Notes under the pieces: model-generated | What the model saw: the letters and a program-made list of their open reading frames with translations, nothing else | The model's database searches: none | What the model was told of the DNA's origin: nothing | Program-made: the position numbers and the translations under genes | Shown here: one piece after another, positions 36,072 through 44,660 of the stretch | How positions within the stretch are numbered: the stretch's first letter is position 1 | How the letters are laid out: the number at the start of each line of letters is the position of its first letter | Source: Thalassospira profundimaris | GTDB lineage: Bacteria > Pseudomonadota > Alphaproteobacteria > Rhodospirillales > Thalassospiraceae | Direction: 5' to 3' | Assembly: GCF_003326675.1 (NCBI RefSeq) | Contig: NZ_JPWF01000001.1 | Coordinates: forward strand, 1-64,000 | DNA length: 64,000 bases

Positions 36072-37988
36072 TTACTTGTCTTTTTTGCTGTCATCGACTT
36101 CTTCGAAGTCGGCATCAACAACACCATCATCAGCCTGCGAAGCAGATGCACCGGCGTCTGCGCCTTCAGCACCTTCTTCGGCCTGCTGTGCCTGATACAT
36201 GGCTTCGCCAAGTTTCATTGCAGCCTGCTGAAGTTCATTGACCTTCGCGGTGATGGCATCGGCATCTTCGCCGTCTTTGGCTTCTTTCAAAGCCGAAAGG
36301 GCGTTTTCGATTTCCGACTTGGTACCTGCATCAACCTTGTCGCCATGCTCCGAAAGGTTCTTTTCGGTTGCATGAATGACGGCTTCTGCCTGGTTGCGGG
36401 CTTCGACAAGTGCCTTGCGCTTTTTATCAGCTTCGGCATTGCTTTCCGCATCCTTGACCATGTTTTCGATTTCGTCGTCCGAAAGACCACCAGATGCCTG
36501 AATGCGGATCTGCTGTTCCTTGTTGGTCGCCTTGTCTTTGGCGGACACGTTGACGATACCGTTGGCATCAATGTCAAAGGTCACTTCGATCTGCGGAACG
36601 CCACGCGGTGCCGGCGGGATACCAACCAGATCAAACTGGCCAAGCATCTTGTTATCAGCAGCCATTTCACGTTCGCCCTGGAAGACGCGGATGGTCACGG
36701 CCGTCTGATTGTCTTCAGCGGTCGAGAAGGTCTGCGACTTGCGGGTCGGGATCGTGGTGTTACGGTCGATCAGGCGGGTGAAGACACCACCGAGCGTTTC
36801 GATACCAAGTGACAGCGGAGTAACGTCAAGCAGAAGAACGTCTTTGACGTCACCCTGAAGAACGCCACCCTGAATTGCTGCGCCAAGGGCAACAACTTCG
36901 TCCGGGTTCACGCCTTTGTGCGGTTCGCGACCGAAGAACTCTTTAACGCGTTCCTGAACCTTCGGCATACGGGTCATGCCACCGACCAGAATAACGTCGT
37001 CGATTTCACCCGCGGTAATGCCGGCATCTTTCAGAGCCGCTTTACACGGGGTCATGGTGCGTTCGATCAGATCACCAACCAGACCTTCAAGCTTCGCACG
37101 CGACAGCTTGATGTTAAGGTGTTTCGGACCGGATGCATCAGCCGTGATGAACGGCAGGTTGACGTCGGTCTGCATCGACGAGGAAAGCTCGATCTTGGCT
37201 TTCTCAGCAGCTTCTTTCAGGCGCTGAAGGGCCAGACGGTCTTTACGCAGGTCGATCTGCTGTTCTTTTTTGAACTCGTCGGCAAGGTAATCAATGATCT
37301 GTTTGTCGAAGTCTTCACCACCAAGGAAGGTATCACCGTTGGTCGATTTAACTTCGAAAACGCCATCGCCGATTTCGAGAACAGAAACGTCGAAAGTACC
37401 GCCACCAAGGTCATAAACAACCACGGTGCCGCCGTCTTTCTTGTCCAGGCCATAAGCCAGTGCAGCAGCAGTCGGCTCGTTGATGATACGTTTGACTTCA
37501 AGACCCGCAATCTTGCCGGCGTCTTTGGTTGCCTGGCGCTGGGAGTCGTTGAAATATGCCGGAACGGTAATAACGGCTTCGGTTACCGGCTCACCCAGAT
37601 GGGCTTCTGCGGTTTCCTTCATTTTCTGAAGCACCATGGCTGCGATCTGGCTCGGCGCCATTTTCTCGCCATTGACTTCAACCCATGCGTCGCCGTTTTC
37701 ACCAGCAACGATTTTGTACGGGACGAGGTCTTTGTCTTTTTCGACTTCCGGATCACCATAACGACGACCGATCAGACGTTTGATCGCGAACAGGGTGTTT
37801 TCCGGGTTGGTCACAGCCTGACGTTTTGCCGGCTGACCGACAAGGCGCTCACCATCACCGGTGAATGCGACCATCGACGGGGTGGTACGGGCACCTTCAC
37901 TGTTTTCAATCACGCGGCCTTCTTTGCCGTCCATGACTGCGACGCAGGAGTTGGTGGTGCCAAGGTCGATACCAATAATCTTACCCAT
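36072..37988 (-). CDS. dnaK: Chaperone protein DnaK (Hsp70)
   Basis: DnaK is the ATP-driven Hsp70 chaperone. The N-terminal ATPase begins [15 protein letters not shown] and contains [12 protein letters not shown] and [10 protein letters not shown]. The substrate-binding domain starts after [14 protein letters not shown]. The C-terminal lid ends with an Ala/Gly/Asp-rich tail and [10 protein letters not shown]. With 638 residues it is of normal length. GAGGA lies 7 bases before the ATG. A heat-shock-type promoter candidate and a structured leader lie upstream. dnaJ follows on the same strand; grpE and hrcA are at the other end of the window. Confidence 0.99.
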   Translation of the reverse strand: MGKIIGIDLGTTNSCVAVMDGKEGRVIENSEGARTTPSMVAFTGDGERLVGQPAKRQAVTNPENTLFAIKRLIGRRYGDPEVEKDKDLVPYKIVAGENGDAWVEVNGEKMAPSQIAAMVLQKMKETAEAHLGEPVTEAVITVPAYFNDSQRQATKDAGKIAGLEVKRIINEPTAAALAYGLDKKDGGTVVVYDLGGGTFDVSVLEIGDGVFEVKSTNGDTFLGGEDFDKQIIDYLADEFKKEQQIDLRKDRLALQRLKEAAEKAKIELSSSMQTDVNLPFITADASGPKHLNIKLSRAKLEGLVGDLIERTMTPCKAALKDAGITAGEIDDVILVGGMTRMPKVQERVKEFFGREPHKGVNPDEVVALGAAIQGGVLQGDVKDVLLLDVTPLSLGIETLGGVFTRLIDRNTTIPTRKSQTFSTAEDNQTAVTIRVFQGEREMAADNKMLGQFDLVGIPPAPRGVPQIEVTFDIDANGIVNVSAKDKATNKEQQIRIQASGGLSDDEIENMVKDAESNAEADKKRKALVEARNQAEAVIHATEKNLSEHGDKVDAGTKSEIENALSALKEAKDGEDADAITAKVNELQQAAMKLGEAMYQAQQAEEGAEGADAGASASQADDGVVDADFEEVDDSKKDK

Positions 37989-38011
37989 AGTAAGTTCCTC
38001 TTTTAGCGGCC

Positions 38012-38063
38012 GGTCCGTCCCGCAGCCTCCAAACTGAAGCGCCGCGCAGGACCTCCTGGGACC
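38012..38063 (-). promoter_or_regulatory. Structured 5' leader of dnaK
   Basis: In the dnaK leader two nested stems can form: outer GGTCC/GGACC (38012-38016 with 38059-38063) and inner GTCCCGC/GCAGGAC with one G-T pair (38017-38023 with 38046-38052). They stand 24 bases before the start codon. This may affect translation or RNA stability; a temperature-sensing role would be speculation. Confidence 0.35.
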
Positions 38064-38114
38064 AATGGTTATAATACACGCAAATTTTCTGGGGTCTCTT
38101 TATCACCCCGCGCA

Positions 38115-38146
38115 CCTATATATGAAAGTCCCCACAAAGTCGCAAG
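38115..38146 (-). promoter_or_regulatory. Candidate heat-shock (RpoH) promoter of dnaK
   Basis: On the minus strand CTTGCG (38141-38146) is followed after 16 bases by CATATATAGG (38115-38124). This resembles alphaproteobacterial sigma-32 promoters, which have a CTTG -35 and a C-x-TATAT -10. The predicted start gives a leader of about 120 bases. The remainder of the 327-bp gap 37989-38315 shows no gene and no CIRCE repeat. Confidence 0.5.
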
Positions 38147-38315
38147 CGGTCAAAGTGGGGAATCTTGGGTGATTTTGGCATTCAAAGTGCAATTTTTATC
38201 CAATGACGGACAATATCACCGGGTCGAGTGGGCCATTCCGATGATTTGAGCCCCTTTTCCACCCGTAAAGCTCTGCTTTTCAAATCCTTCATGACCGGGT
38301 TGCAAAACCCTCAGA

Positions 38316-38849
38316 TCACCGGGCGCGGGCCGCAATATCGGCAGGATTGCAGCGGGTATGACGCAACACATCATCAAGCTTGTCGGCCAGATCGGCTTTT
38401 TCATCCGCCCCCAAAAAACCGGCAATTTCGAATTTTTCGCCATGCGTTCGCAAAAACAGCGCGCATTGATCATCTTCGCCGCGTTCAAGAACAACGCGCA
38501 GCCAGTATGGTTGAAAATCAAACTCCTGCCGGTCACCCCGCACCGAAATCCGCGTCACCCGCAAATTCCCGGTGGATAATTCAATGCGTTCTTCCTGACG
38601 GGCAGACCGGAAACTGAAATAGAACGCAAGCGACAGCAAAACCACATCCACCCCCAGAAATCCGATCACCGGCCACGCCCCCACCGACCAGAAAACCAGA
38701 CCGATACAGGTGGTCAGGGTTGCCAGCATCAGGACAATGTTGCGGGCCGCCCGGCGCGACAACGACCGGGGCGGAAACAAATCCACCCGATAGATCGGCT
38801 TGGCACTGCGTGGCACGGCTGTCATTTGATGTGACGTCCTGTTGGTCAT
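38316..38849 (-). CDS. DUF2244 membrane protein
   Basis: This matches the DUF2244 family of small inner-membrane proteins of unknown function, common in alphaproteobacteria. Two hydrophobic segments lie close together near the middle of the N-terminal half (VLMLATLTTCIGLVFWSV and VIGFLGVDVVLLSLAFYF). A soluble domain with the family-typical RISVRGDRQEFDFQPYWLRVVLERGE follows and ends near FLGADEKADLADKL. The ATG at 38849 gives 177 residues; 38897 and 38825 are alternatives without clear ribosome sites. It is divergent from nth. Confidence 0.8.
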   Translation of the reverse strand: MTNRTSHQMTAVPRSAKPIYRVDLFPPRSLSRRAARNIVLMLATLTTCIGLVFWSVGAWPVIGFLGVDVVLLSLAFYFSFRSARQEERIELSTGNLRVTRISVRGDRQEFDFQPYWLRVVLERGEDDQCALFLRTHGEKFEIAGFLGADEKADLADKLDDVLRHTRCNPADIAARAR

Positions 38850-39038
38850 AACGGGACTTTGCAATAGCCCGTCAAACTCGACATGGCTTAGAGTCATATA
38901 TAATCAGAGTTCGATTTTTCATCCCGCCCCCTTTATATATTGTCAGAACAGGAGATCGGATCAGGGACAGCATGTACTCACTGCTTACTGTCCCAAAATC
39001 GGCTGAAAATCAGCCCGCAAAACAAGAGATTAAAGTCC

Positions 39039-39692
39039 ATGGCCCGCCCGATGAACAAAGCCGCCATTGAAGAGTTTTTCCAGCGTCTGTCCGATGCAGA
39101 CCCGGAACCCAAAGGCGAGCTGGATTACACCAATCCCTACACGCTGCTTGTCGCTGTTGCCTTGTCCGCACAGGCGACCGATGTCGGGGTCAACAAGGCG
39201 ACCAAAAAGCTGTTTCAGATTGTCGAAACCCCGCAGGATATGCTTGATCTCGGGGAAGAAGCCCTGATTGATCACATCAAGACCATCGGGCTTTATCGCG
39301 GCAAGGCCAAGAACGTCATGGCGGCGGCCAAAATCCTTGTTGAAAAGCATGGCGGCGTGGTCCCCAACGATCAGGAAGCCCTGGAAGAACTGCCTGGCGT
39401 TGGCCGCAAAACCGCCAATGTGGTGCGCAATATCGCCTGGGGCGAACATACCATGGCGGTTGATACCCATATTTTCCGCCTTGGAAACCGGACGGGTATG
39501 GCCAATGGCAAAACGGTTCTGGCTGTGGAAAAGGGCCTTTTGAAAAAGGTGCCGTCGCGCTTTATGACCCATGCCCACCACTGGCTGATCCTGCACGGGC
39601 GTTATATCTGCAAGGCACGCAAACCGCGTTGTGGTGACTGCATCGTCAACGATCTGTGCAATTTCAAAGACAAAACGCCTGCCGAAGCATAA
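39039..39692 (+). CDS. nth: Endonuclease III
   Basis: Nth is the DNA glycosylase/AP lyase that removes oxidised pyrimidines. The helix-hairpin-helix LPGVGRKTANVV with the catalytic Lys is near residue 120, and the catalytic Asp is in AVDTHIFRLGNR. The C-terminal iron-sulfur cluster has the right spacing, C-x6-C-x2-C-x5-C (CKARKPRCGDCIVNDLC). The length of 217 residues is standard. The ATG at 39039 has AGAG upstream; the frame is open back to 38940 but that part is not Nth-like. The last codons overlap a hairpin that serves as terminator for the convergent lpoA gene. Confidence 0.97.
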   Translation: MARPMNKAAIEEFFQRLSDADPEPKGELDYTNPYTLLVAVALSAQATDVGVNKATKKLFQIVETPQDMLDLGEEALIDHIKTIGLYRGKAKNVMAAAKILVEKHGGVVPNDQEALEELPGVGRKTANVVRNIAWGEHTMAVDTHIFRLGNRTGMANGKTVLAVEKGLLKKVPSRFMTHAHHWLILHGRYICKARKPRCGDCIVNDLCNFKDKTPAEA

Positions 39693-39705
39693 TCCGGCAG
39701 GCGTT
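39674..39705 (-). terminator. Terminator of lpoA inside the 3' end of nth
   Basis: AACGCCTGCCG and CGGCAGGCGTT form an 11-bp stem around a 10-base loop. On the minus strand it is followed by TTTTG, fitting a terminator for lpoA. It covers the last codons and stop of nth on the other strand, so its sequence is constrained by both. Confidence 0.7.
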
Positions 39706-39750
39706 CAAAATCATTCAGATCAACTTGACCGTAACCGGCATATTGCCAGA

Positions 39751-41199
39751 TCAGAAAACCTGATCAAAGCTTGCCGGTGCCGGGGCTACAACCTTTGCCC
39801 CTTCGGGCTGGATTTGCATGATCGCATAGCCGCGTTCCGATTGCCCGTCGGCGGTCAGACGGAAAATGCCATCCACACCGACAAAGCCGCTTGGATTGGT
39901 CAGGGCATCACGCGACATATTGTTTTCATCGCGCGCCATCAATGCCGCCAAAGCAGCACTGTCATAGGCTAGGCTTGAAATACGCGGCGGCGGGTTGCCG
40001 AATGTGCGTTCAAACCGGCTGGCAAACAGGGTCCAGTTTTCCGGGTTCGGGGCGGCAAAGATGCCACCCTTCAGGGCCGGCTCGGTAAACAGGCCCGGAT
40101 CGTTCCAGCCAAAGGTGCCGATAAACTGCACGACCGACGGATCGATGTCAAAATAGGCCAGAAGGGCTGATACCTGACGCAGATCACCGCCGGTTGCCGG
40201 CAGGATCAAAGCATCAAAATCAAGCTCGCCATAGGTGTCAACACCTTCAAGGCGGCGAAGCGCACGTTTGGCCCCTGCACTGCCATCGGCTTCAAGTTGA
40301 GCCTTATGGGCACGCAAATTGGCGCGACGTGCGTCATAATTGGCAAAATCACGAATGGTTTTCTGCAAGTCTTCCGAACCCGGCTGATAGAACGCCACCC
40401 GGCCCAGAGACCCGCCGACACGCGATACCAGCCCGCTCAGCGCACCGGCAATCTGGCGACCGTAATCGTTTTGCGGCAACAGAGCGGCGAACCGGAAATG
40501 CCCCTGACTGGTGGCATAGCCGACAGCGCGGGCAATCTGGTCTTCGGGGATCAGGCCACTGACCCAAACACCGTTTTCGGCAACCCGGCGGTTATTCGAA
40601 AAAGCAATCACCGGGACATTGGCCGATTTGGCAACTTCGCTTGCACCGCTTACCGATTCGGAAAACAGCGGACCGAGGATCATTTTTGCACCGGCCTCAA
40701 CCGCCTGACGGGCGGCGTTCTGCCCACCCTGATAGGTTCCGGCCGTATCAATCGGCATCAGGACAAAGTCATCACCGGCAATGTCAAACATCGCCAGCTC
40801 GGCGGCATGGCGCATGGCACGACCAAGATCGGCATGCTGCCCCGAAAGGGGTAACAAAAGCGCGACCCGCTTTTCAAAAACCGCGGCTTCGTCATTATAA
40901 AGTGCGGGAAGTTCGGCCCCCTCGCCTTCGGGCAAGGCGGCGTCACTTGGCCAAGGGTTGGCATCGGGAATCAGACCCTGATCCGGCGCACCCATCGGAT
41001 CGACGGTTGGCTGATTGGCGGTTTCCACCGGGGCACCACGTTGCGTACCAAACAGGTCCGTGATACTCGTGGTCGCATTACATGCGGCAAGCCCGACAGA
41101 GAGGACAACAACAGATGCCGTCCGGCGTGCAATCCGGCCCCAGGCCGAACCCCCATTCAGATTCTGCAACGCCTGACGCGGCAGCGCCTCATTCTGCAT
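39751..41199 (-). CDS. Penicillin-binding protein activator LpoA-like lipoprotein
   Basis: This belongs to the LppC/LpoA family of outer-membrane lipoproteins, which in E. coli activate the peptidoglycan synthase PBP1a. A lipoprotein signal is clear: TASVVVLSVGLAAC. A Pro/Asp-rich linker follows, then a periplasmic-binding-protein fold beginning KRVALLLPLSGQHADLG and including GAKMILGPLFSESV and VPVIAFSNN. There is no N-terminal TPR domain as in E. coli, so this is the short alphaproteobacterial form of 482 residues. The ATG at 41199 is only 9 bp from the assumed start of the divergent rsmI. The order lpoA, rsmI, yraN matches the E. coli yra region. Confidence 0.9.
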   Translation of the reverse strand: MQNEALPRQALQNLNGGSAWGRIARRTASVVVLSVGLAACNATTSITDLFGTQRGAPVETANQPTVDPMGAPDQGLIPDANPWPSDAALPEGEGAELPALYNDEAAVFEKRVALLLPLSGQHADLGRAMRHAAELAMFDIAGDDFVLMPIDTAGTYQGGQNAARQAVEAGAKMILGPLFSESVSGASEVAKSANVPVIAFSNNRRVAENGVWVSGLIPEDQIARAVGYATSQGHFRFAALLPQNDYGRQIAGALSGLVSRVGGSLGRVAFYQPGSEDLQKTIRDFANYDARRANLRAHKAQLEADGSAGAKRALRRLEGVDTYGELDFDALILPATGGDLRQVSALLAYFDIDPSVVQFIGTFGWNDPGLFTEPALKGGIFAAPNPENWTLFASRFERTFGNPPPRISSLAYDSAALAALMARDENNMSRDALTNPSGFVGVDGIFRLTADGQSERGYAIMQIQPEGAKVVAPAPASFDQVF

Positions 41200-41207
41200 C
41201 CGATTCT

Positions 41208-42155
41208 GTGACGGATGACGTTTCGGACAACCCAATCTCACCTCCCGATAAGTCGTTTCGCACGCAGGGTAATGCGGGCGAGGATGCAAGTAAACATGAT
41301 GAAAGCCATTTGCCGCTTTCATCCGGTCTTTATCTTGTTGCTACTCCAATCGGAAATTTGGGCGATATTACGTTCAGGGCACTCGAAATCCTGAAACGCG
41401 CCGATGTTATTCTGTGCGAGGACACCCGCACGTCGGGCAAATTGCTGTCACGTTATGGCGTCAAGACCAAGCGAATCGCCTATCACGAACATAACGCCGC
41501 CAAGATGCGCCCCGAAATCATGGAACGCCTTGGCAAAGGCCAAGGACTGGCACTGATTTCCGATGCCGGAACGCCATTGATCAATGATCCGGGCTATAAA
41601 CTGGTGCGCGACTGCAAGGCAGAGGGCTTTAACGTCACCGCCGCACCGGGCGCGTCATCGCCGATTGTCGCCCTTATTCTTTCGGGATTGCCCAGCGATC
41701 ATTTCTTTTATGCCGGTTTCCTGCCGCCCAAAACCATGGCCCGGCAAAAGGAACTGTCACGTTTTACCGCCATTCCGGGCAGCCTGATCTTCCTTGAAAG
41801 CCCCAAGCGACTGGCGGCAAGCCTTGCGGATATGGCAAATGTTCTGGGTGCATCACGTGAAGCCGCCGTTACCCGCGAACTGACCAAAATGTTTGAAGAA
41901 GTACGCAATGGCACCCTTGGCGAACTTGCCGCCCACTACGAAGAAGCCGGCGCACCCAAGGGCGAGATCGTGATCATTGTCGGCCCGGCCGATGCCGCCG
42001 ACAATGAACCCAGTGCCGATGACATTGATGCCCGGCTGCTTGAACTGATCAAGACGCACCGGACCAAAGATGCGGCCGATATCCTTGCCAAGGAAACCGG
42101 CCTTAAAAAGCGCGATCTGTATAACCGCGCGCTTGAACTGGCCAAGACGGAGTAG
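41208..42155 (+). CDS. rsmI: 16S rRNA (cytidine-1402-2'-O)-methyltransferase
   Basis: RsmI methylates the ribose of C1402 in 16S rRNA with S-adenosylmethionine. The conserved part begins GLYLVATPIGNLGDITFRAL, with CEDTRTSGKLL and the AdoMet loop LISDAGTPLINDPG, then AAPGASSPIVALILSGLP. A C-terminal helical domain ends the protein. The start is unclear: the frame is open upstream across the beginning of the divergent lpoA gene. GTG at 41208 avoids that overlap; ATG at 41115 has an AGAGGA site but would overlap lpoA. Everything before about residue 44 is Asp/Ser/Pro-rich and not conserved. yraN begins 2 bp after its stop. Confidence 0.9.
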   Translation: MTDDVSDNPISPPDKSFRTQGNAGEDASKHDESHLPLSSGLYLVATPIGNLGDITFRALEILKRADVILCEDTRTSGKLLSRYGVKTKRIAYHEHNAAKMRPEIMERLGKGQGLALISDAGTPLINDPGYKLVRDCKAEGFNVTAAPGASSPIVALILSGLPSDHFFYAGFLPPKTMARQKELSRFTAIPGSLIFLESPKRLAASLADMANVLGASREAAVTRELTKMFEEVRNGTLGELAAHYEEAGAPKGEIVIIVGPADAADNEPSADDIDARLLELIKTHRTKDAADILAKETGLKKRDLYNRALELAKTE

Positions 42156-42157
42156 CC

Positions 42158-42538
42158 ATGCCCCGAACCCGTCGCGCACCTGATAAACAATCAAGTCGCA
42201 AGCGGGCGGAAAAGGCCGGACGCCGTGCAGAAATACTATGCGCCCTGTTTCTGCGCCTGAAGGGATATCGCATCCTTGCGACCCGCTATAAAAGCCCGGT
42301 CGGTGAAATTGATATCATAGCCCGGCGCGGAAAGGTCCTGATCGGGGTGGAGGTCAAAAACCGCCCCGACCGTGACACCGCCCTTTATGCATTGCGCCCC
42401 GACCAGCAAAACAGAATTGCCCGCACCCTTGCCGCCTATGCCGGTCGGATCGGCCATCATGGTGACATGCGATTTGATCTGATGATTGTGCGGGGCATCC
42501 GGGTCGAACATCTTAGCAATGCTTGGCATGTCAGCTAG
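42158..42538 (+). CDS. yraN: YraN family (UPF0102) endonuclease-like protein
   Basis: This small protein has a restriction-endonuclease-like fold. The nuclease pattern is visible: GYRILATRYKSPVGEIDIIARRG with the Glu/Asp, then VGVEVKNR in which E-x-K is the usual metal site. Its cellular role is not settled; it is often encoded next to rsmI. The length of 126 residues is standard, with a basic N-terminus (RKRAEKAGRRAE). It is almost certainly co-transcribed with rsmI, only 2 bp apart. Confidence 0.93.
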   Translation: MPRTRRAPDKQSSRKRAEKAGRRAEILCALFLRLKGYRILATRYKSPVGEIDIIARRGKVLIGVEVKNRPDRDTALYALRPDQQNRIARTLAAYAGRIGHHGDMRFDLMIVRGIRVEHLSNAWHVS

Positions 42539-42558
42539 CTGCGACCCGCGTCATGCCC

Positions 42559-42966
42559 CTAGGGATGCATCTTTGCACCCTTGGTAATTTTATCGACAAG
42601 GCGCTTGTCTGCATGAATGCCAATGCCGACAAATTTTGCCTGATCGGGATCGACAGCGGCAAAGACATCGCGATTGGCCGCATCATGCCCGGTGGCAAAC
42701 ATTTCTTCGATATAGCCCGACGCACGAATACCCCGATCAAGCACCCGACGGTGAATTTTGGCCATGGTGGCATCATCAGCTGCCAATACGATGGCGGGTT
42801 GTCGCGACAATGGATTGAAAATATTCTGCTTCGCATCGACATAGGGTTCACCGATGATATCGGGTGTCTGGGCGACAATACCGCTCATCAGAAAGGCAGT
42901 CACATTCAGCGATTGCCAGGCTTCAAGATCGTTGCGCAAAACCAGTGCGACTTTGGTGTCAAACAT
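42559..42966 (-). CDS. DUF2000 family protein
   Basis: The protein matches the DUF2000 family of unknown function: VALVLRNDLEAWQSLNVTAFLMSGI at the N-terminus (split here at residue 5-29), then AIVLAADDATMAKIHRRVLDRGI. The C-terminal part ends in a segment rich in Asp and Lys. The family fold is a small alpha/beta domain related to peptidyl-tRNA hydrolase 2. It has 135 residues and no signal peptide. It is divergent from an AraC regulator with a 32-bp gap, a pairing that suggests the regulator controls it. Confidence 0.85.
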   Translation of the reverse strand: MFDTKVALVLRNDLEAWQSLNVTAFLMSGIVAQTPDIIGEPYVDAKQNIFNPLSRQPAIVLAADDATMAKIHRRVLDRGIRASGYIEEMFATGHDAANRDVFAAVDPDQAKFVGIGIHADKRLVDKITKGAKMHP

Positions 42967-42998
42967 ATGCGTCCTCCAACGGGTCGGATAATCAGGTG

Positions 42999-43862
42999 AT
43001 GAAAGAAGCAGTAAGTCAGAACCCGGATCCCGGTATTGAACGTTTGTGCAAAAAGCGCGAACAATTCATTGCTGCACCGACCAGCGACGGGATCGAGCGG
43101 ATCGAAGCCCGGTTTTACGGCAATATGTTCAGTCCGCACCGCCACGACACCTATGCACTGGGTATTACCATGCACGGTGTTCAGACCTTTAATTACCGTG
43201 GCGCATTTCGTGCCAGCAATCCAGGCAACGTGATCATCCTGCATCCCGATGAACTGCATGACGGCGGGGCCGGAACAGAGGACGGCTTGCAATACCGGAT
43301 GCTTTATATTGAACCGGCATTACTGCGATGTGGCCTTGATCATGACAGCTCACCTTTGCCCTTTGTCGATGATCCGGTGATCCGGGACCCGCTGTTATGG
43401 GCGACACTTGCATCGGTTCTGGGGGAACTTGATAGCGACGTTGATCCGTTGCTTCGCGATCAGTTTGTTGCCGATATCGCCCAGCGCCTTTCGCTTCATG
43501 CCAAAGCCCCCTTGAAACAATCGCGCTTTAACGCAAGCCGGAACATGGATCAGGTCCGCGCCTTTCTGGAAGATAATTTTGATCGACCGGTTGCATCGGG
43601 TGAACTTGAACAGGTTGCCGATATGGATCGTTTTCGTCTTATCCGGCATTTCCGGGCGCGGTTTGGCACAACCCCGTACCGATATTTGATGATGCGTCGT
43701 TTGCAAAAGGCGCGCGCATTAATCGCCCTGGGTCAACCATTGGCCGGAATTGCCGCCGAAACCGGTTTTGCCGATCAAAGCCATTTCAATCGCCACTTCC
43801 GCCAAACCTATGGCCTGACACCAGGACGCTGGGCCGGATTGACCGGCATGGAAACCAACTGA
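42999..43862 (+). CDS. AraC-family transcriptional regulator
   Basis: This 287-residue regulator has an N-terminal cupin-like effector domain (FSPHRHDTYALGITMHGVQTF, split around residues 45-65; then GNVIILHPDELHDGG) and a C-terminal double helix-turn-helix. The first helix pair is in VASGELEQVADMDRFRLIRHF, and the second in LAGIAAETGFADQSHFNRHFR, followed by the standard GLTPGRW. The ATG at 42999 has AGG just upstream; the frame is open back to 42864. It is divergent from the DUF2000 gene with little room, so promoters overlap. Confidence 0.92.
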   Translation: MKEAVSQNPDPGIERLCKKREQFIAAPTSDGIERIEARFYGNMFSPHRHDTYALGITMHGVQTFNYRGAFRASNPGNVIILHPDELHDGGAGTEDGLQYRMLYIEPALLRCGLDHDSSPLPFVDDPVIRDPLLWATLASVLGELDSDVDPLLRDQFVADIAQRLSLHAKAPLKQSRFNASRNMDQVRAFLEDNFDRPVASGELEQVADMDRFRLIRHFRARFGTTPYRYLMMRRLQKARALIALGQPLAGIAAETGFADQSHFNRHFRQTYGLTPGRWAGLTGMETN

Positions 43863-43993
43863 AGCATGTGGTTTCACCACGCACACAAAAATGCATTTTT
43901 GCTGATAAACTGGTCCGGATTTTAAAACTCTTTAACCCCATGGCGCGATGATGGTTCTTCGGGATTGAGGGAATCGGGGCGAGACATCGTCAT

Positions 43994-44656
43994 ATGTCAT
44001 CGGGAAAAGAAACAGGTTGGCGTCCAAACGCCAAACCGCCGAGCTATTCGGAAAACAGACTGCGCCAGATCTGCATGCTGATTTTTGGTGGGTTGTGTCT
44101 GCTTTCCCTTTCGGGTTGCGCATCCTTTGTCATCGGGGCAGGTGCGACAGCAGGTGTTGCCGCCATGCAGGAACGCGGCATCGGCGGTGCGGTCAATGAC
44201 ACAGCGATTACTGCAGAAATCTGGCAGAAATTTCTGGCGCAAGACGAAAAGCTGTTTCTCGATGTTGAAATTGAAGTGGTTGAGGGCGAAGTTCTGCTTG
44301 CAGGACGTGTACCATCGGTTGCCGATCAGCTTGAAGCCGTACGCCTGACCTGGCAGGTTGGTGGCGTTCGCAGCGTGATCAATGAAATTGATGTCGGATC
44401 GGGCAAGTCACTGATGGACAGTGCCGGTGATCTTATCATCACCACCCGGATCAAGGCCGCGCTGATGTTTGATGGCGATATCTATGCGATCAATTACAGC
44501 ATCGAGACCGTAGACGGGACAGTGCATTTGATGGGCATCGCCCAAAATGAACGTGAACGCGAACGAGTCATTTCGCACGCCCGCGAGACCAGCTATGTCA
44601 AACGCGTGGTTAGTCATATTCGCCTGAAAGACGACGCAAACCGGCAAGGAACCTGA
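43994..44656 (+). CDS. BON-domain lipoprotein, DolP/OsmY-like
   Basis: This 220-residue protein has a lipoprotein signal (ICMLIFGGLCLLSLSGC, C near residue 42) and two BON domains, at about residues 65-130 (FLDVEIEVVEGEVLLAGRV) and 140-210 (INYSIETVDGTVHLMGIA). It matches E. coli DolP (YraP), an outer-membrane lipoprotein linked to envelope integrity. The E. coli yra order rsmI-lpoA-yraN-diaA-dolP is thus partly kept here, with the DUF2000/AraC pair in place of diaA. The SirB1-family gene begins 4 bp after its stop, so both are co-transcribed. Confidence 0.88.
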   Translation: MSSGKETGWRPNAKPPSYSENRLRQICMLIFGGLCLLSLSGCASFVIGAGATAGVAAMQERGIGGAVNDTAITAEIWQKFLAQDEKLFLDVEIEVVEGEVLLAGRVPSVADQLEAVRLTWQVGGVRSVINEIDVGSGKSLMDSAGDLIITTRIKAALMFDGDIYAINYSIETVDGTVHLMGIAQNERERERVISHARETSYVKRVVSHIRLKDDANRQGT

Positions 44657-44660
44657 TCCA

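Noticed and set aside
36918-38006. 362-codon open frame antisense to dnaK
   Set aside because: This is a codon-bias shadow of a highly expressed gene.
41082-41207. N-terminal extension of rsmI across the lpoA start
   Set aside because: The sequence before the conserved domain is low complexity and mirrors lpoA codons for its lipoprotein signal, so it is not good evidence of RsmI coding.
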